A model generated the notes under the pieces. The model was given only the letters and a program-made list of their open reading frames with translations, was not told where the DNA came from and did no database searches. Source: Euryarchaeota archaeon UBA257 (GTDB lineage Archaea > Thermoplasmatota > Poseidoniia > Poseidoniales > Thalassarchaeaceae). Taken from it: a stretch of DNA of 64,000 nt. Below are positions 56,972 through 64,000 of this stretch, in pieces. Each line of letters begins with the position of its first letter. Position 1 is the stretch's first letter. Where the stretch lies: NCBI GenBank assembly GCA_002498985.1, contig DAJO01000037.1, positions 1,873 to 65,872 on the forward strand, written 5' to 3'. Both the position numbers and the translations under genes were made by a program.

Positions 56972-57732
56972 TTTTCGTTGCATTCTCGTATCACTTTCAT
57001 CCATTGATTGAAAGATTCAACTTTCCTTTGAGCATCATTAGGTTCATCTCCATCTTCGGGAACACCAACATCACCAGTAGGTACTTCTGGCTCTTTGACC
57101 AAGATGAAACCACCATGTGAAATTACTTCTAAGGCGGCAATTGTTGCATTAGGTCTCTGATTTTCAGGTAAATCGATGATTATTAGATCAATTGGCTGAG
57201 GTAAAGGGGAAGGTTGAGCACTGGAAGGTAATGCTGCTGTTGCGACTGACCAAGATGATGTTTCAGCAGTTATTTCTTGCCATGATCTAGTCAAAACCTG
57301 TGTCCATTGTTCTGAAGAATGACGGCGGACAAGACGATCAATTATAACTCCAAATTTTCCTGCTGGTTCAACTATTCTAAATGTATCAGGCCTCGGTCTA
57401 GGTTCGGAAGGAGGATTAGCAGGATCACCATTCCATAAATCAAGTAGCCAAGCTGCTAAGTGACCTATCCCCCCGCCCACTAGAACTACATTCCTAGCTG
57501 GAATCTTAGATGAAATATCTCTGATTTTAACTCTAAAAGCCCGAGTTAAAGGAATTAAATTCATATGCAACATTTGTTGACCGATATTCGCTGCTATCTG
57601 AGGTTCCCCTTCACCATAATCAGAGCCAGAAGATAGTAATTTCTCAAACATTTCACGCTCAGACATTTGAGGTAACCCTACGCCGCCCCCGCCACTCATG
57701 ACATGGGCTATATTAACTCTAATTTCAATCAT
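56908..57732 (-). CDS. Rossmann-fold, SAM-methyltransferase-like protein
   Basis: A protein of about 274 aa from ATG 57732 (MIEIRVNIAHVMSGGGG); the frame extends seven codons to 57753. After a helical region comes the Gly-rich loop NVVLVGGGIGHLAAWLLDLW, then an acidic strand end (FRIVEP) and PIDLIIIDLPENQRP with GGFILVKE. The order matches motifs I, post-I, II and III of class I methyltransferases, although the DxGxGxG is VGGGIG. A proline-rich insertion (about 191-210) and an acidic loop before the last helix are odd. Substrate and activity are unknown. The 3' end runs 64 bases into the opposite subtilase gene. Confidence 0.6.
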   Translation of the reverse strand: MIEIRVNIAHVMSGGGGVGLPQMSEREMFEKLLSSGSDYGEGEPQIAANIGQQMLHMNLIPLTRAFRVKIRDISSKIPARNVVLVGGGIGHLAAWLLDLWNGDPANPPSEPRPRPDTFRIVEPAGKFGVIIDRLVRRHSSEQWTQVLTRSWQEITAETSSWSVATAALPSSAQPSPLPQPIDLIIIDLPENQRPNATIAALEVISHGGFILVKEPEVPTGDVGVPEDGDEPNDAQRKVESFNQWMKVIRECNENHSMAFIELSGGTLAVIRRST

Positions 57733-57777
57733 CCCATGTAAGGATGGCTTCAATAAAGGGAGTCATTTCGAAGAGAC

Positions 57778-58386
57778 ATGGAAGATACGGACATCGATGA
57801 AGAAGTATTTGATGCAGCAGTATGTCCTGAATGTACAAAAATGACGGAGCATGAGATTCTAAGGAGAAACGTTAAGGGAAATGGAGAAGATTTGTTGGTC
57901 AGGTGTGTGATTTGTAGTAACGTACATAATTTACAATTAAGGCCACCGAAATCAGTATTTATCAAAACTACATTATCTGATAGAATGGATAGCGAATTGT
58001 CATTAATTGAAGCGGATGAAGATGAAGAAATTGTCAAAGAGGATTACTTCCAACACCAAGAACAAACCTATAGAATTACAAGAATAGAAGATTCAACATC
58101 TAGAGAATGTATATCTCTTAATGCAGGAGAAATATCTGCAATGTGGGCAGTGAGAGTAGATAGGACGATAGTGCCAATCACCATGACTGAAGGTGAAATA
58201 AGCGTACCAAGCAGCATAGAATGTGAACCTGACAGAATTTTTTCTTGTGGCGCTATAATGCAAATGAATGGAAGAAGATGGAGGATCAGAGCTCTCCATA
58301 CAGGTAAGGGAAGAACACTCAATGGAAAGAGAATCGCCAGTGAGATTAGAAGAATCTACTTACATGTTCCAGATGATCATAATTAA
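57778..58386 (+). CDS. HVO_0476-like archaeal zinc-finger protein
   Basis: 202 aa. An N-terminal zinc finger has C16-P-E-C19 and C43-V-I-C46 with TEHEIL and VRCVICSNVHNLQL between and after. The rest is beta-rich: a strand block near residues 98-130 (YRITRIEDST...AGEISAMWAVRVD) and a second one (GAIMQMNGRRWRIRALHTGKG) consistent with the HVO_0476 family as I recall it. This family is restricted to archaea and its role is unknown; a nucleic-acid-related function is plausible from the finger. It is divergent from the Rossmann-like gene with 45 bases between starts. Confidence 0.75.
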   Translation: MEDTDIDEEVFDAAVCPECTKMTEHEILRRNVKGNGEDLLVRCVICSNVHNLQLRPPKSVFIKTTLSDRMDSELSLIEADEDEEIVKEDYFQHQEQTYRITRIEDSTSRECISLNAGEISAMWAVRVDRTIVPITMTEGEISVPSSIECEPDRIFSCGAIMQMNGRRWRIRALHTGKGRTLNGKRIASEIRRIYLHVPDDHN

Positions 58387-58402
58387 AATGGTAAAATTTG
58401 AT

Positions 58403-59374
58403 TTATCTTCTATTAGTCCAAGGCATGATTATCGTTTTAGTAACATGCCAAGCAATATCTGGATTTTCTCGAATCCTCCTAACCCCATACTCATACCATT
58501 TAGTACCGTATGGGACATATACTCTAGTCAAATGACCCTCAGACGCTAATTTTCTCCTAAGGTTGCCTCGTACGCCTAGAAGAAATTGGAATTCATAGCC
58601 GGGTCCCTTGCCTGTTCTACTACCCGCAGAATTATTTCTTGAATCCGTATCAACGGTCATATTAATGTCGCTTAGTTTTTCTAAACTATGATTAATTATG
58701 GGAATGTCATGTGAGGCAATGGCAGTGTAGCAACCCATTTCTAACATTAAATCTATGCATTCATTTGTTGAATCCACTATTTCCTGATATTTAGTATAAG
58801 AAATATCTCCGGATTCCAGATAAATACCTTTACAAATTCTAAAGTCTGCAAGAGAACCTAACTTGTTAGATACCTCAGCAATGTCTTCTTTGGTTCTGAA
58901 AAGTCTACCTTGTAAGACAGTTCCGATATTTTCAAAACCCTTCTTTTGCATTTCTAATACAACATCAATAGTTTCTTGAGTGACCCTATGATCTTCCATA
59001 TCCAATCGGACAAAAATGTCATTTAGAGCCGCTTTCTTCATAATCTCCTCAATATTTGATAATGCCACCTCTTTGTCTATCAGTAATCCCAAAGCAGTAG
59101 GTTTCAAAGAAATATTCGCATTGATTTGGTTAGACACTATCAATTCTAAAACTCTAGAATATTCATCTACAAAGTATCTTGCTTCTCCAATATCATTGAT
59201 TTCCTCTCCTAAAACATCAATTGTAAAACAAGCATCCTCTTTCGACATATTTTTCATTAAATCTATTGCAGATTCGAGGTTTGAACCTGCAACATAACGA
59301 CCCGCTATACGCTTGACTAAAAATTTAGGAGCGATTGGCATCAAGCCAACAATGATTTTCCCTATCGCTCCCAT
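58403..59374 (-). CDS. Proline dehydrogenase
   Basis: FAD-dependent oxidation of proline to P5C, the first step of proline catabolism. The family marks are all there: NISLKPTALGLLI, DIFVRLDMEDHRVTQET, TVLQGRLFRTKED, RICKGIYLESGD, AIASHDIPII and the C-terminal FQFLLGVRGNLRRKLASEGHLTRVYVPYGTKWYEYGVRRIRENPD with substrate-binding arginines. I start at ATG 59374 (MGAIGKIIVGLMP), where the family normally starts (RYVAGSNLESA follows). The longer frame to 59431 would overlap dtdA. The partner P5C dehydrogenase is not in the window. Soluble or membrane-peripheral. Confidence 0.93.
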   Translation of the reverse strand: MGAIGKIIVGLMPIAPKFLVKRIAGRYVAGSNLESAIDLMKNMSKEDACFTIDVLGEEINDIGEARYFVDEYSRVLELIVSNQINANISLKPTALGLLIDKEVALSNIEEIMKKAALNDIFVRLDMEDHRVTQETIDVVLEMQKKGFENIGTVLQGRLFRTKEDIAEVSNKLGSLADFRICKGIYLESGDISYTKYQEIVDSTNECIDLMLEMGCYTAIASHDIPIINHSLEKLSDINMTVDTDSRNNSAGSRTGKGPGYEFQFLLGVRGNLRRKLASEGHLTRVYVPYGTKWYEYGVRRIRENPDIAWHVTKTIIMPWTNRR

Positions 59375-59402
59375 ACACGGTCGAAGAGAATGAAAGATTT
59401 GA

Positions 59403-60341
59403 TTATTCTCTTTGGGTGATTTGCTTAGCACGTCTTACTTCAACGCCTAAATCATCTAATTTTTGGATAATTGCCGAGCGTTGCCATCCCTTGAATGATT
59501 TCCTATCCAGATGAGCGAAAATCTTACTTTGAGGGAAAGAAATTCTTGTAGAATCAACTGCACTCTGGATACATTCAGACCATGGCCCAGAAGGACTCTC
59601 AAATTCATTGTTTTGCTCGAAAATCAAGGAATAGTTTGCAATGATATGCCCTACATTAATTTCTGAGTTCAAAATTACTGCTTTATGCCTAGGGGCATAA
59701 TGGCCTCCTCCAAATCCAATCATTATATCTAAATCAGGGTTAAAATATGCCGATTTGCTTCCAAACATTACTAAAACATCAGAGATTACTTCTGCCCAGC
59801 AGTCTGCAACATCTTCTCGACCCCATTCATCTTCTGTTGAGCCAATCTCAATATACAATGTAGGTGTTGTTAGTATTGGTCCGTGATGAGTGGTTTCTAA
59901 AGTTAAATCGAAATCGACATCTAACTTTTTCTTTCTAGCCAAAGTGTTCATTCTCCTAAATAATGATGCGAAATATTTACTTGGAGGCACTAATAATCCA
60001 TTTTTACCTCCTGAAATTCCCTCTTCTCCATACGGTAATATTCCTGGAATGCCAATAGCATGCAAAGTCATCGCTGGAGTATTAGAACGCGAAACATGCC
60101 TAGACAAAACTAGAACATCATAAACAGAAAGACCTGTTTGTTTTTTGAATTGTAAATCTATATGATCCGCCATAATATGAATTTGATCTATAACTAATAG
60201 ATACACGCTACCACATTCATGAATATAGTAATCTCCTGAAGTTATTGTAAACGGCTTACTCCAACCATCTAAACGCATCATTGCATCATATAGTGTCATC
60301 GATGCAGTATCAGATTTAGAAGCAATAAGGAGTACTCCCAT
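59403..60341 (-). CDS. dtdA: D-aminoacyl-tRNA deacylase, archaeal type (DTD2)
   Basis: Zinc-dependent enzyme removing D-amino acids from tRNA. The sequence has the family core in order: VLVLSRHVSRSNTPAMTLHAIG, FDLTLETTHHGP, TPTLYIEIGSTEDEWG, IGFGGGHYAPRH and VGHIIANYSLI. The His and Glu residues in these blocks are likely metal or catalytic. 312 aa is typical. The starts of dtdA and the beta-strand gene at 60416 are divergent, 75 bases apart. It is upstream of proline dehydrogenase on the same strand. It is functionally related to alaS through translation quality control, although the two genes are far apart. Confidence 0.95.
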   Translation of the reverse strand: MGVLLIASKSDTASMTLYDAMMRLDGWSKPFTITSGDYYIHECGSVYLLVIDQIHIMADHIDLQFKKQTGLSVYDVLVLSRHVSRSNTPAMTLHAIGIPGILPYGEEGISGGKNGLLVPPSKYFASLFRRMNTLARKKKLDVDFDLTLETTHHGPILTTPTLYIEIGSTEDEWGREDVADCWAEVISDVLVMFGSKSAYFNPDLDIMIGFGGGHYAPRHKAVILNSEINVGHIIANYSLIFEQNNEFESPSGPWSECIQSAVDSTRISFPQSKIFAHLDRKSFKGWQRSAIIQKLDDLGVEVRRAKQITQRE

Positions 60342-60415
60342 GAATCATCCAAGATGGCTTTAATTTTCAACCCTCTGAACCACACCTTGAAACACTGGTC
60401 ATCATAGGACATAAT

Positions 60416-61318
60416 ATGGAAGATTCGGGGATAGGTTTCGCCCCAATCAAAATTGACTCTGGAAAGAACATCCATGTTATTTCCGGTGTCTCCGGTCAAT
60501 TGCTGAAAGTTGATGACCAGCTCAATCGACTCGGTGAGGTTAGCCAACCATTCCCTGCATTGATTACATCAAGTACAATAGTGAAGGGAAAATGGATTGG
60601 AGTATGGGTTGAAAGAGACTTAAGACAGGCGAGAATGGCCGCATTTGACTTAAATGAAGCCTGGAGTGATGGCGAAACAAAAGCAGAATTAAGAAGTAAT
60701 AAATTAGATTCTGTCCTGCATCCATCATCTAGTATTTGGTCACAAATACTGGACTCTGAACCGACCGCATTATCAAATGTAGAAAATTCAATTTGCTTTT
60801 CTACGATAAATAGAGGAATATATAGAATAAATGATGAATCAAAAGAAATTTGGAGAGCGGAGATCCCTGAATGGAAACAAATATCGAAAATAAATTCATT
60901 AGATGAAATAATTGGATTTCTGAACACTGAAGAAGGAACAATATTATTCTCAAAGGCAGGGGGGTTCGCTGTGATAGATGGTAGTGGCAATATCACCAAA
61001 AAGGGCGTATTAAAATTACCAGAGGTAGTTACAGGTGTCCAATACGAGAAAGAGAAAGGATGGTTCATTAAATTGAATGGGAAATATTTTGCAACATTAT
61101 CTAATTTAAGTGACTCTCCAAAAATATACAAAGTTTTAGGCCCTATATATGATGTTAAAAGCATTCAAGAAGATTGGATTTGGACTGGTTGGAGACATGA
61201 TGGGAAACTAAGTAAGGACGGCTCAATTATTATGGAATCAAGAGAAAATATTGGCATTGGCATCGTTGGTGACAATGTCCTTACAAATGATGGGGAATGG
61301 GAAAAAATAAGAATTTAA
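60416..61318 (+). CDS. Beta-strand-rich protein, propeller-like, unknown function
   Basis: 300 aa without signal peptide or membrane helix, so it is probably cytoplasmic. The sequence is a series of short strands with turn motifs spaced about 40 residues apart (IHVISGVSGQLLKVDD, ENSICFSTINRGIYRIND, GTILFSKAGGFAVIDG, GWFIKLNGKYFATLSN, DNVLTNDGEWEKI), which suggests a 6- or 7-blade beta-propeller. No catalytic motif is visible. It lies between dtdA (divergent) and the ribosomal cluster (convergent, its stop touches the eS31 stop). I do not recognise the family. Confidence 0.65.
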   Translation: MEDSGIGFAPIKIDSGKNIHVISGVSGQLLKVDDQLNRLGEVSQPFPALITSSTIVKGKWIGVWVERDLRQARMAAFDLNEAWSDGETKAELRSNKLDSVLHPSSSIWSQILDSEPTALSNVENSICFSTINRGIYRINDESKEIWRAEIPEWKQISKINSLDEIIGFLNTEEGTILFSKAGGFAVIDGSGNITKKGVLKLPEVVTGVQYEKEKGWFIKLNGKYFATLSNLSDSPKIYKVLGPIYDVKSIQEDWIWTGWRHDGKLSKDGSIIMESRENIGIGIVGDNVLTNDGEWEKIRI

Positions 61319-61498
61319 TTATTCTTCTTCATCGTTTGAATTATAGCCACATTTACCACAAGATTTTCGATCTTTATGGATAGCCAAGAATACACCAGGG
61401 CCACATCCTGGTTCAGGACAGAATTCCGCACGAACTAATTTATCACCATCTATCTTATATTTTGACCACTTAGATTGTGGATTAGGTCCTTCTGCCAT
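61319..61498 (-). CDS. rps27ae: Ribosomal protein eS31 (S27ae)
   Basis: A 59-aa protein too short for a 60-residue cut-off. The sequence [34 protein letters not shown] then CGKCGY is the eS31 zinc-ribbon domain of the small ribosomal subunit. Its ATG shares one base with the TAA of eS24 (TAATG), showing translational coupling. The first cysteine pair is C27-x4-C32, with two extra residues compared with the usual CPRCGPGVFL; the second pair is C47/C50. The tail is acidic (DEEE) instead of the usual short ending. Confidence 0.93.
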   Translation of the reverse strand: MAEGPNPQSKWSKYKIDGDKLVRAEFCPEPGCGPGVFLAIHKDRKSCGKCGYNSNDEEE

Positions 61499-61803
61499 TA
61501 TTCATCTCCTCCTGTATCTTTTTGTGGACGTGCTTTTTCATGCCTGTCAACAATGAATTTTGGTTCTAGTGAAGCTGTTTCTTCCGAATCGTATACTAAT
61601 GCAATTCCAGTAGTTAATGGTCTTCCAAACCTAGTATTTACATTCTTTACAAAAACTAGTTCTTTTTTCGAACCGGGTTCTGCTTTCGCTGCGGCGGTAA
61701 TCATTTCCGAAAGCGTAGGTGTAGGGAGATTTTCGTGGTTCCATTCAAAGGTTAGTTCAACACGACCAAGTAGTGGGTTTTCTTTTCTTTCAATTATTTG
61801 CAT
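61498..61803 (-). CDS. rps24e: Ribosomal protein eS24
   Basis: 101 aa; the small-subunit protein S24e. The N-terminal [17 protein letters not shown], then [13 protein letters not shown] (helix), [28 protein letters not shown] and the basic/polar C-terminal tail are the family pattern. A GGAGG Shine-Dalgarno lies just upstream of the ATG. It is the third gene of the rpo7-spt4-eS24-eS31 unit, the standard archaeal order. Confidence 0.96.
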   Translation of the reverse strand: MQIIERKENPLLGRVELTFEWNHENLPTPTLSEMITAAAKAEPGSKKELVFVKNVNTRFGRPLTTGIALVYDSEETASLEPKFIVDRHEKARPQKDTGGDE

Positions 61804-61815
61804 ATTTTTTCCTCC

Positions 61816-62034
61816 TTATCTTATATTTACCTTCAGAGCATAAGCGCCTGGATCCTCTATATTCAGCCTTTTTGCAACTTCAGATCTTTCAGGGTTAAGG
61901 ATAATTACATAACCTTGCCAATCAGTAGTTACTGGAGCATTAGGGCACCATTTACAATTAACTGGATCCTTTTTATTTTCTGGATCGGGGAGAATACGAT
62001 TACATTCCCCACAAGCAAATGGTTGCTTAGCCAT
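61816..62034 (-). CDS. spt4: Transcription elongation factor Spt4 / RpoE''
   Basis: 72 aa from ATG 62034 (MAKQPFACGECN), one base after the rpo7 stop; the longer frame into rpo7 is not needed. Zinc pairs C8/C11 and C27/C30 are followed by WQGYVIILNPERSEVAKRLNI and GAYALKV, the Spt4 core that pairs with the Spt5 NGN domain. It partners with Spt5 (not in the window) to close the RNA polymerase clamp. Length is normal. Confidence 0.95.
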   Translation of the reverse strand: MAKQPFACGECNRILPDPENKKDPVNCKWCPNAPVTTDWQGYVIILNPERSEVAKRLNIEDPGAYALKVNIR

Positions 62035-62035
62035 T

Positions 62036-62584
62036 TTAATCCTGCTCCTGAATCCAAGAATATGCTCCAAGCCCATCCATTTTACAATTTAATCCAATTT
62101 TACTTGCTCGTGGGTCATTCTGATTGATTGCTTTAGAAACTACACGTGAACGGATATAAGAGCCCTCTTCTAAGTATTTACCACTAGAAGAACCCTCAAT
62201 TCTTTTAACCCCTAAGTTTACGTTAATAGGTTCATCAAGAATTTGAGATTTATGTAATAATGCCTCCATTGGTCCTATCCTTACGAACGCTCCATATTCT
62301 GAAATCTCAGATGCATAACCATCTACAACTTCATTATTTTCCATGTTGAAGAGTAAAGCCTTGAACTTTACTCGTTGATAAATTGCTCCATCTCCGTGAA
62401 TAATTTTTCCACGGCCTAAAGGCTCATGATCGAATGTTAAAACAGTATAATTTTCATCGGGATCAAAACGCCCCTCAAATGCATCATTTGCTAATTCATC
62501 GATATGATCGACTAAGTTACGTCCTGCACGGATATACTCTGCAGGTATTCTTATTGTATCTTCGCGTGTGACTATGCTGTACAT
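62036..62584 (-). CDS. rpo7: RNA polymerase subunit Rpo7 (RpoE')
   Basis: 182 aa; archaeal Rpb7 homolog that forms the polymerase stalk with Rpo4. The N-terminal RNP-like domain (YSIVTREDTIRIPAEYI) and the S1 domain (VVDGYASEISEYGAFVRIGPMEALLHKSQI) are clear, and the end SKIGLNCKMDGLGAYSWI is typical. A strong GGAGG lies six bases upstream of the ATG. It opens the minus-strand unit. The leader contains a GC-rich fold (62601-62683). Confidence 0.96.
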   Translation of the reverse strand: MYSIVTREDTIRIPAEYIRAGRNLVDHIDELANDAFEGRFDPDENYTVLTFDHEPLGRGKIIHGDGAIYQRVKFKALLFNMENNEVVDGYASEISEYGAFVRIGPMEALLHKSQILDEPINVNLGVKRIEGSSSGKYLEEGSYIRSRVVSKAINQNDPRASKIGLNCKMDGLGAYSWIQEQD

Positions 62585-62600
62585 CTTTTTTCCTCCATTT

Positions 62601-62683
62601 AACGGACTGCTCCGAGGTTTGTCGGAGGAAGGCAGAAGACCCCCCGTCCCTCATCGGCAAAGCCTCCAGAGGAGAAGTCCGTT
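62601..62683. ncRNA. Candidate structured RNA, GC-rich element
   Basis: The ends AACGGACT (62601-62608) and AGTCCGTT (62676-62683) are perfect 8-bp complements. An internal hairpin CTCCGA-GGTTTG-TCGGAG lies at 62610-62627, and other short pairings (GGAGG with CCTCC) are possible. By hand count 62601-62700 is about 60% GC, far above the flanking genes. Strand is unclear: on the minus strand it is in the rpo7 leader, on the plus strand it is upstream of the gene at 62840. I could not fit it to tRNA, 5S, SRP or RNase P RNA. Confidence 0.5.
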
Positions 62684-62755
62684 GAACCGCCGACTTACCA
62701 CTCCTGTATAAGCACAACGGATGATTAATGACTTCGGAAAATAGGATTTACCTTA

Positions 62756-62836
62756 CAGACCATAGGTCTGGATGATAGTTTAGTGCGAATGTTCAAGTGG
62801 GTATTGAAACCCATTTGGACCCTGATGCGAGGGTTC
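62756..62836 (+). promoter_or_regulatory. Three successive hairpins before the last gene
   Basis: CAGACC-ATA-GGTCTG (62756-62770), TGGGT-ATTGAA-ACCCA (62798-62813) and GGACCCT-GATGCG-AGGGTTC (62817-62836) are perfect or nearly perfect stems. The last ends three bases before the ATG at 62840. They may be a leader control element or, with the element at 62601, part of one RNA. Confidence 0.4.
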
Positions 62837-62839
62837 ACT

Positions 62840-64000
62840 ATGTCAAATCAATCGAACAAAGTTACAATTTGTTTGATTATGACAGGTCTTTTAGTATTAA
62901 TGCCACATTCAGGATTCTTAGCAAATTATGATAATAGTCACGAGGAAATTGAAAATAAATCTGCAGAATCATATTCATTAAACTTTGAAGGAGTATGGAT
63001 GGGTGGAGAGCAACCATGGCCTCAATCAGGTAAAACACCAGGCAGGGAATCTACTCCCCCCTCACATTCACCTGATGGTGGCGCAGGGATAGAATCGCCG
63101 GAAAATAATTCTGAATTATTATCTATAGTTAATCCTGTAATAAACTGGCAATACAGTAACTATGCGTTCTCAACTGATGCATTAGCAACACCTGTAGCCG
63201 ACTTATCTGCATCAATAATTTCAGATGAAGAATCTTTGGAAAGATGTGGTGGCGATTCACTATTTGTGATAATTATTCAAACTGAAGATGTAGGAGGAGC
63301 ACCTCACAGTTTTCTGAAAATTATTGAAGGAGAAGATGCAGATCTCGCTTGGGAAGTAGATTTGGGAGAAATTACAGATAGTGGAAGAGATGAAATAAAG
63401 GCCTCACCAGTAGTTGTTGATTTGGATTTTGACGGAAAACAAGAAATTATCGTATCTTATGATTTGAGTGGGACTTTCTATGTTAAAGCATTCTCACCAG
63501 AATTAATTTGTTCAGTTACAGGTTGGTCTCCTGGTGGGAGTCATGTGACTGAATTATTGTGGACTTATTCGGATTCGACATTAATGATTGGAAGTGATGA
63601 GGGACCATACGTAGGAACTACTCGCGGAGGACACAAGCCAACCACTCAACCATTGCTAGCAGATTTAGATTTAGATGGTTCCGCTGAATTAGTGCTATCA
63701 TTAATCGAAAAAAATAGTGATGAACCGGTAATCTTAGCTTTGGACATAACTGGGACTTCTGCTACCTCATTGTGGGAAAAAACGTTGGATAAAGGAACAC
63801 ATCCCTCAGACCCTACATTTGTTCAAACTGATGAAAATACTGCCTTTATTTTACTAACATCTGTTCAAAGTTCGACAAGTGCAATGTGGTTGTGGAAATT
63901 AGATGCTTCAGATGGTGATTCGAATTGGGATGGCAAATCATTAGATAATCTGAACGGTTTCGATTCTAATGTCCCACATATCAGACTCCCCGGCCCGGTC
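62840..64000 (+). CDS. Secreted FG-GAP/VCBS-like repeat protein, 3'-truncated by window edge
   Basis: An open frame of 387 codons from ATG 62840 with no stop before the window end. A signal peptide (VTICLIMTGLLVLMPHSGFLA) begins the protein, followed by a low-complexity Pro/Gly/Ser linker. Two calcium-binding loops are visible (DLDFDGKQE and DLDLDGSAE) at the start of propeller blades, each preceded by S/Q-P-V/L-V/L. This is the FG-GAP/VCBS integrin-alpha-like pattern of extracellular beta-propellers. Its leader holds three hairpins. It resembles the other exported Ca-binding proteins in the window in general type only. Confidence 0.85.
   Translation, partial: MSNQSNKVTICLIMTGLLVLMPHSGFLANYDNSHEEIENKSAESYSLNFEGVWMGGEQPWPQSGKTPGRESTPPSHSPDGGAGIESPENNSELLSIVNPVINWQYSNYAFSTDALATPVADLSASIISDEESLERCGGDSLFVIIIQTEDVGGAPHSFLKIIEGEDADLAWEVDLGEITDSGRDEIKASPVVVDLDFDGKQEIIVSYDLSGTFYVKAFSPELICSVTGWSPGGSHVTELLWTYSDSTLMIGSDEGPYVGTTRGGHKPTTQPLLADLDLDGSAELVLSLIEKNSDEPVILALDITGTSATSLWEKTLDKGTHPSDPTFVQTDENTAFILLTSVQSSTSAMWLWKLDASDGDSNWDGKSLDNLNGFDSNVPHIRLPGPV

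Noticed and set aside
61475..61843. Plus-strand 122-aa open frame
   Set aside because: Antisense to eS24 and eS31, which are certain.
62590..62800. RNase P, SRP or tRNA-like identity of the GC-rich region
   Set aside because: Blocks such as GGAGGAAGGC, ATGATTAATGAC and TTACAGA faintly recall RNase P, but the pairing and spacing do not fit and the 8-bp closing helix conflicts. No T arm for a tRNA and no SRP helix 8 pattern.
62771..62826. C/D box sRNA
   Set aside because: GATGAT and CTGA are about 50 bases apart, but the C box is imperfect and no D'/C' pair is clear.

Overview
The window looks like a chromosomal segment of an AT-rich marine archaeon, most likely Marine Group II (Poseidoniales). 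The archaeal signatures are clear: an rpo7-spt4-eS24-eS31 cluster, archaeal-type AlaRS, DtdA, CDP-archaeol synthase, RtcB with archease, an AglB/Stt3 oligosaccharyltransferase, and UPF0201 and HVO_0476-type proteins. The Poseidoniales assignment is inference. It rests on very large secreted proteins carrying thrombospondin-type-3 calcium repeats, a zinc-finger DnaJ, proline dehydrogenase, and low GC in a tightly packed genome. No insertion sequence, prophage, CRISPR array or rRNA was seen.

Layout. 1-6500: a truncated surface protein, DnaJ, small membrane/zinc-ribbon genes, a UPF0201 protein, and a pyroglutamyl-peptidase fused to a Nudix domain. 6500-31000: a large minus-strand envelope region with a 1906-aa calcium-repeat protein, a 1409-aa beta-helix/Ig surface protein, a membrane-anchored subtilase and a 3168-aa AglB-like protein. 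An MBL-fold hydrolase and a wHTH-STAND-TPR ATPase are inserted in it. 31000-46700: purD, carS, a surface protein, archease, a 1015-aa calcium-repeat protein, a duplicated-module protein, an aminotransferase, alaS, rtcB, a His-rich anchored protein, an AlkA-type glycosylase and an unlisted 56-aa coiled-coil gene. 46834-53994: a 2386-aa anchored surface protein. 54081-54349: tRNA-Thr(GGT) and tRNA-Ser(GGA). 54474-61318: a polytopic zinc-ribbon protein, a second anchored subtilase, a Rossmann/methyltransferase-like protein, an HVO_0476-like protein, proline dehydrogenase, dtdA and a beta-strand protein. 61319-62584: the eS31-eS24-spt4-rpo7 cluster. 62585-62839: a GC-rich structured intergenic region. 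62840 to the end: an incomplete FG-GAP-like secreted protein.

How it fits together. About half of the window encodes envelope proteins: giant exported Ca-binding and Ig/beta-helix proteins, the predicted N-glycosylation enzyme that could modify their many N-x-S/T sites, and two membrane-anchored subtilases that could process them. The remainder is core informational and metabolic genes. Genes are densely packed, with several convergent overlaps and divergent starts only tens of bases apart. Apart from 53995-54473 (two tRNAs), no stretch over 300 bases lacks a gene. Several starts were moved from the longest reading frame to a downstream codon where a Shine-Dalgarno motif, a family start or divergent spacing supported it.
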